Source of the DNA: Asanoa ferruginea
Lineage (GTDB): Bacteria; Actinomycetota; Actinomycetes; Mycobacteriales; Micromonosporaceae
Direction of reading: 5' to 3'
NCBI RefSeq assembly: GCF_003387075.1
Contig: NZ_QUMQ01000001.1
Location: 7,130,001 to 7,194,000 of the forward strand
DNA: 64,000 bases
Shown: piece by piece, positions 63,443-64,000 of the stretch
Position numbering within the stretch: the stretch's first letter is position 1
Layout of the letters: each line of letters begins with the position of its first letter
Translations under genes and position numbers: made by a program
Notes under the pieces: generated by a model
Databases searched by the model: none
Seen by the model: only the letters and a program-made list of their open reading frames with translations
Told to the model about the DNA's origin: nothing

Positions 63443-64000
63443 ACGCGTGCTGGTGACCGGCGCCGCGGGCCTGCTCGGCCGGGCCGTCCTCGACGCCCTC
63501 GCCGGCCGGGGCGTGCCGGTCACCGCACTGGACCGGGCCGACCCCGGCGACCTGCCCGCCGACCGGGTGTTCACCGGCGACGCCGGCGACCCCGACCTGG
63601 TCCGGCGGGCACTGGCCGGCGTCGACGCGGTGATCCACCTGGCCGCGATCCCGGCACCGACCCTCGACACGCCGCTGGCCGTCTTCGGCGGCAACAGCCG
63701 GGCCACGTTCGCCGTCCTGCACGAAGCCGCTGTCACGGGGGTGCGGCGGATCGTGCTGGCCAGCAGCATGTCCGTGCTGGGGTTGGCGTGGGCGCAGGTC
63801 CCGCTGCGCCCACGCTACCTGCCCGTCGACGCCCGGCACCCGCTCCAGGTCTCCGACCCCTACGCACTGTCGAAGCAGGCCGACGAGGCGACCGCGGCGA
63901 TGGTGGCCCGCCGGCACGGGATCGCGGTGACCGCGTTGCGCTTCCCTTTTCTGGGCGGCGACGCGCGGCTGGCCCGGCGGGCGGAGGAGTTCCGCACCGA
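63426..64000 (+). CDS. NAD(P)-dependent epimerase/dehydratase, truncated by the window edge
   Basis: The first 191 residues of a short extended-SDR enzyme. The cofactor loop is VLVTGAAGLLGRAVLDAL, then ALDRAD, VIHLAAIPAP, LASSMSVLG and the catalytic YxxxK as PYALSKQ. It could be a UDP-sugar or uronate dehydrogenase, and the latter would suit a sugar-import operon. The GTG at 63426 lies inside the upstream permease gene, so the two are translationally coupled. Confidence 0.85.
   Translation, partial: MPSRTERVLVTGAAGLLGRAVLDALAGRGVPVTALDRADPGDLPADRVFTGDAGDPDLVRRALAGVDAVIHLAAIPAPTLDTPLAVFGGNSRATFAVLHEAAVTGVRRIVLASSMSVLGLAWAQVPLRPRYLPVDARHPLQVSDPYALSKQADEATAAMVARRHGIAVTALRFPFLGGDARLARRAEEFRT

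Overview
The window is one continuous stretch of a very GC-rich actinobacterial chromosome. It has many GTG starts, four-base start/stop overlaps, promoters placed 6-7 nt before start codons, and the block pgsA-like / DUF881 / small basic protein / DUF881 / gcvH / garA / ftsR / bifunctional nuclease / MerR, which matches M. tuberculosis Rv1822-Rv1830. Gene content (DUF5999, lysine 2,3-aminomutase with 3,5-diaminohexanoate dehydrogenase, many short-chain acyl-CoA genes) fits a soil member of the Micromonosporaceae. That family call is inference. No rRNA, tRNA, CRISPR array or recognisable transposase was seen.

Layout. 0-3 kb: a lysine catabolic pair (kdd and kamA, divergent) with an amidohydrolase, then small stress/SRPBCC genes. 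3.6-4.6 kb: a gene-free tract with a 26-bp perfect hairpin, a second 12-bp hairpin, a 57-bp minisatellite and a 35-bp tandem duplication. 4.6-12.3 kb: a chorismate-binding enzyme, a DUF5999 protein, gcvP under a glycine riboswitch, an aldo/keto reductase, a SanA/YdcF protein and a lipoprotein. 12.3-13.1 kb: an ArsR-SRPBCC pair. 13.1-19.2 kb: the conserved block above, transcribed on the minus strand. 19.3-22.2 kb: an alpha/beta hydrolase, an orphan MazF-like toxin and a three-gene molybdenum oxidoreductase module. 22.2-24.0 kb: a second gene-free repeat tract (80-bp minisatellite, three copies of a dispersed 60-bp element, 30-bp repeats). 24-25.4 kb: sthA.

26.1-36.9 kb is a fatty-acid/CoA and alcohol-oxidation region. 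A minus-strand operon (acyl-CoA dehydrogenase, thiolase, FabG-like SDR, a frameshifted second acyl-CoA dehydrogenase, MaoC hydratase) faces a TetR gene that is followed by an aldehyde dehydrogenase and an alcohol dehydrogenase. Next come an enoyl-CoA hydratase, a quinone-oxidoreductase-type enzyme and its TetR regulator. 37-39.5 kb: a TetR/SDR pair with matching palindromic operators, and a D-amino-acid-oxidase-like enzyme. 39.5-44 kb is an island of visibly lower GC holding one 951-residue STAND NTPase-TPR gene rich in TTA codons. It is the best candidate for an acquired, possibly defensive, system.

44-51.7 kb: a second acyl-CoA dehydrogenase pair with SDR and TetR, a molbindin, a DinB-like protein, an acyltransferase, paaK and a DUF4287 protein. 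52-54.8 kb: a secreted M14 peptidase split by a one-base frameshift. 54.9-58.4 kb: a FIST sensor gene directly followed by a GAF-GGDEF-EAL cyclic-di-GMP enzyme. 58.4-64 kb: a stand-alone AMP-binding C-terminal-domain protein, then a LacI-type regulator with a sugar ABC importer (binding protein and two permeases, no ATPase in view) and a truncated NAD-dependent epimerase. Positional operators upstream of several regulators suggest local autoregulation.
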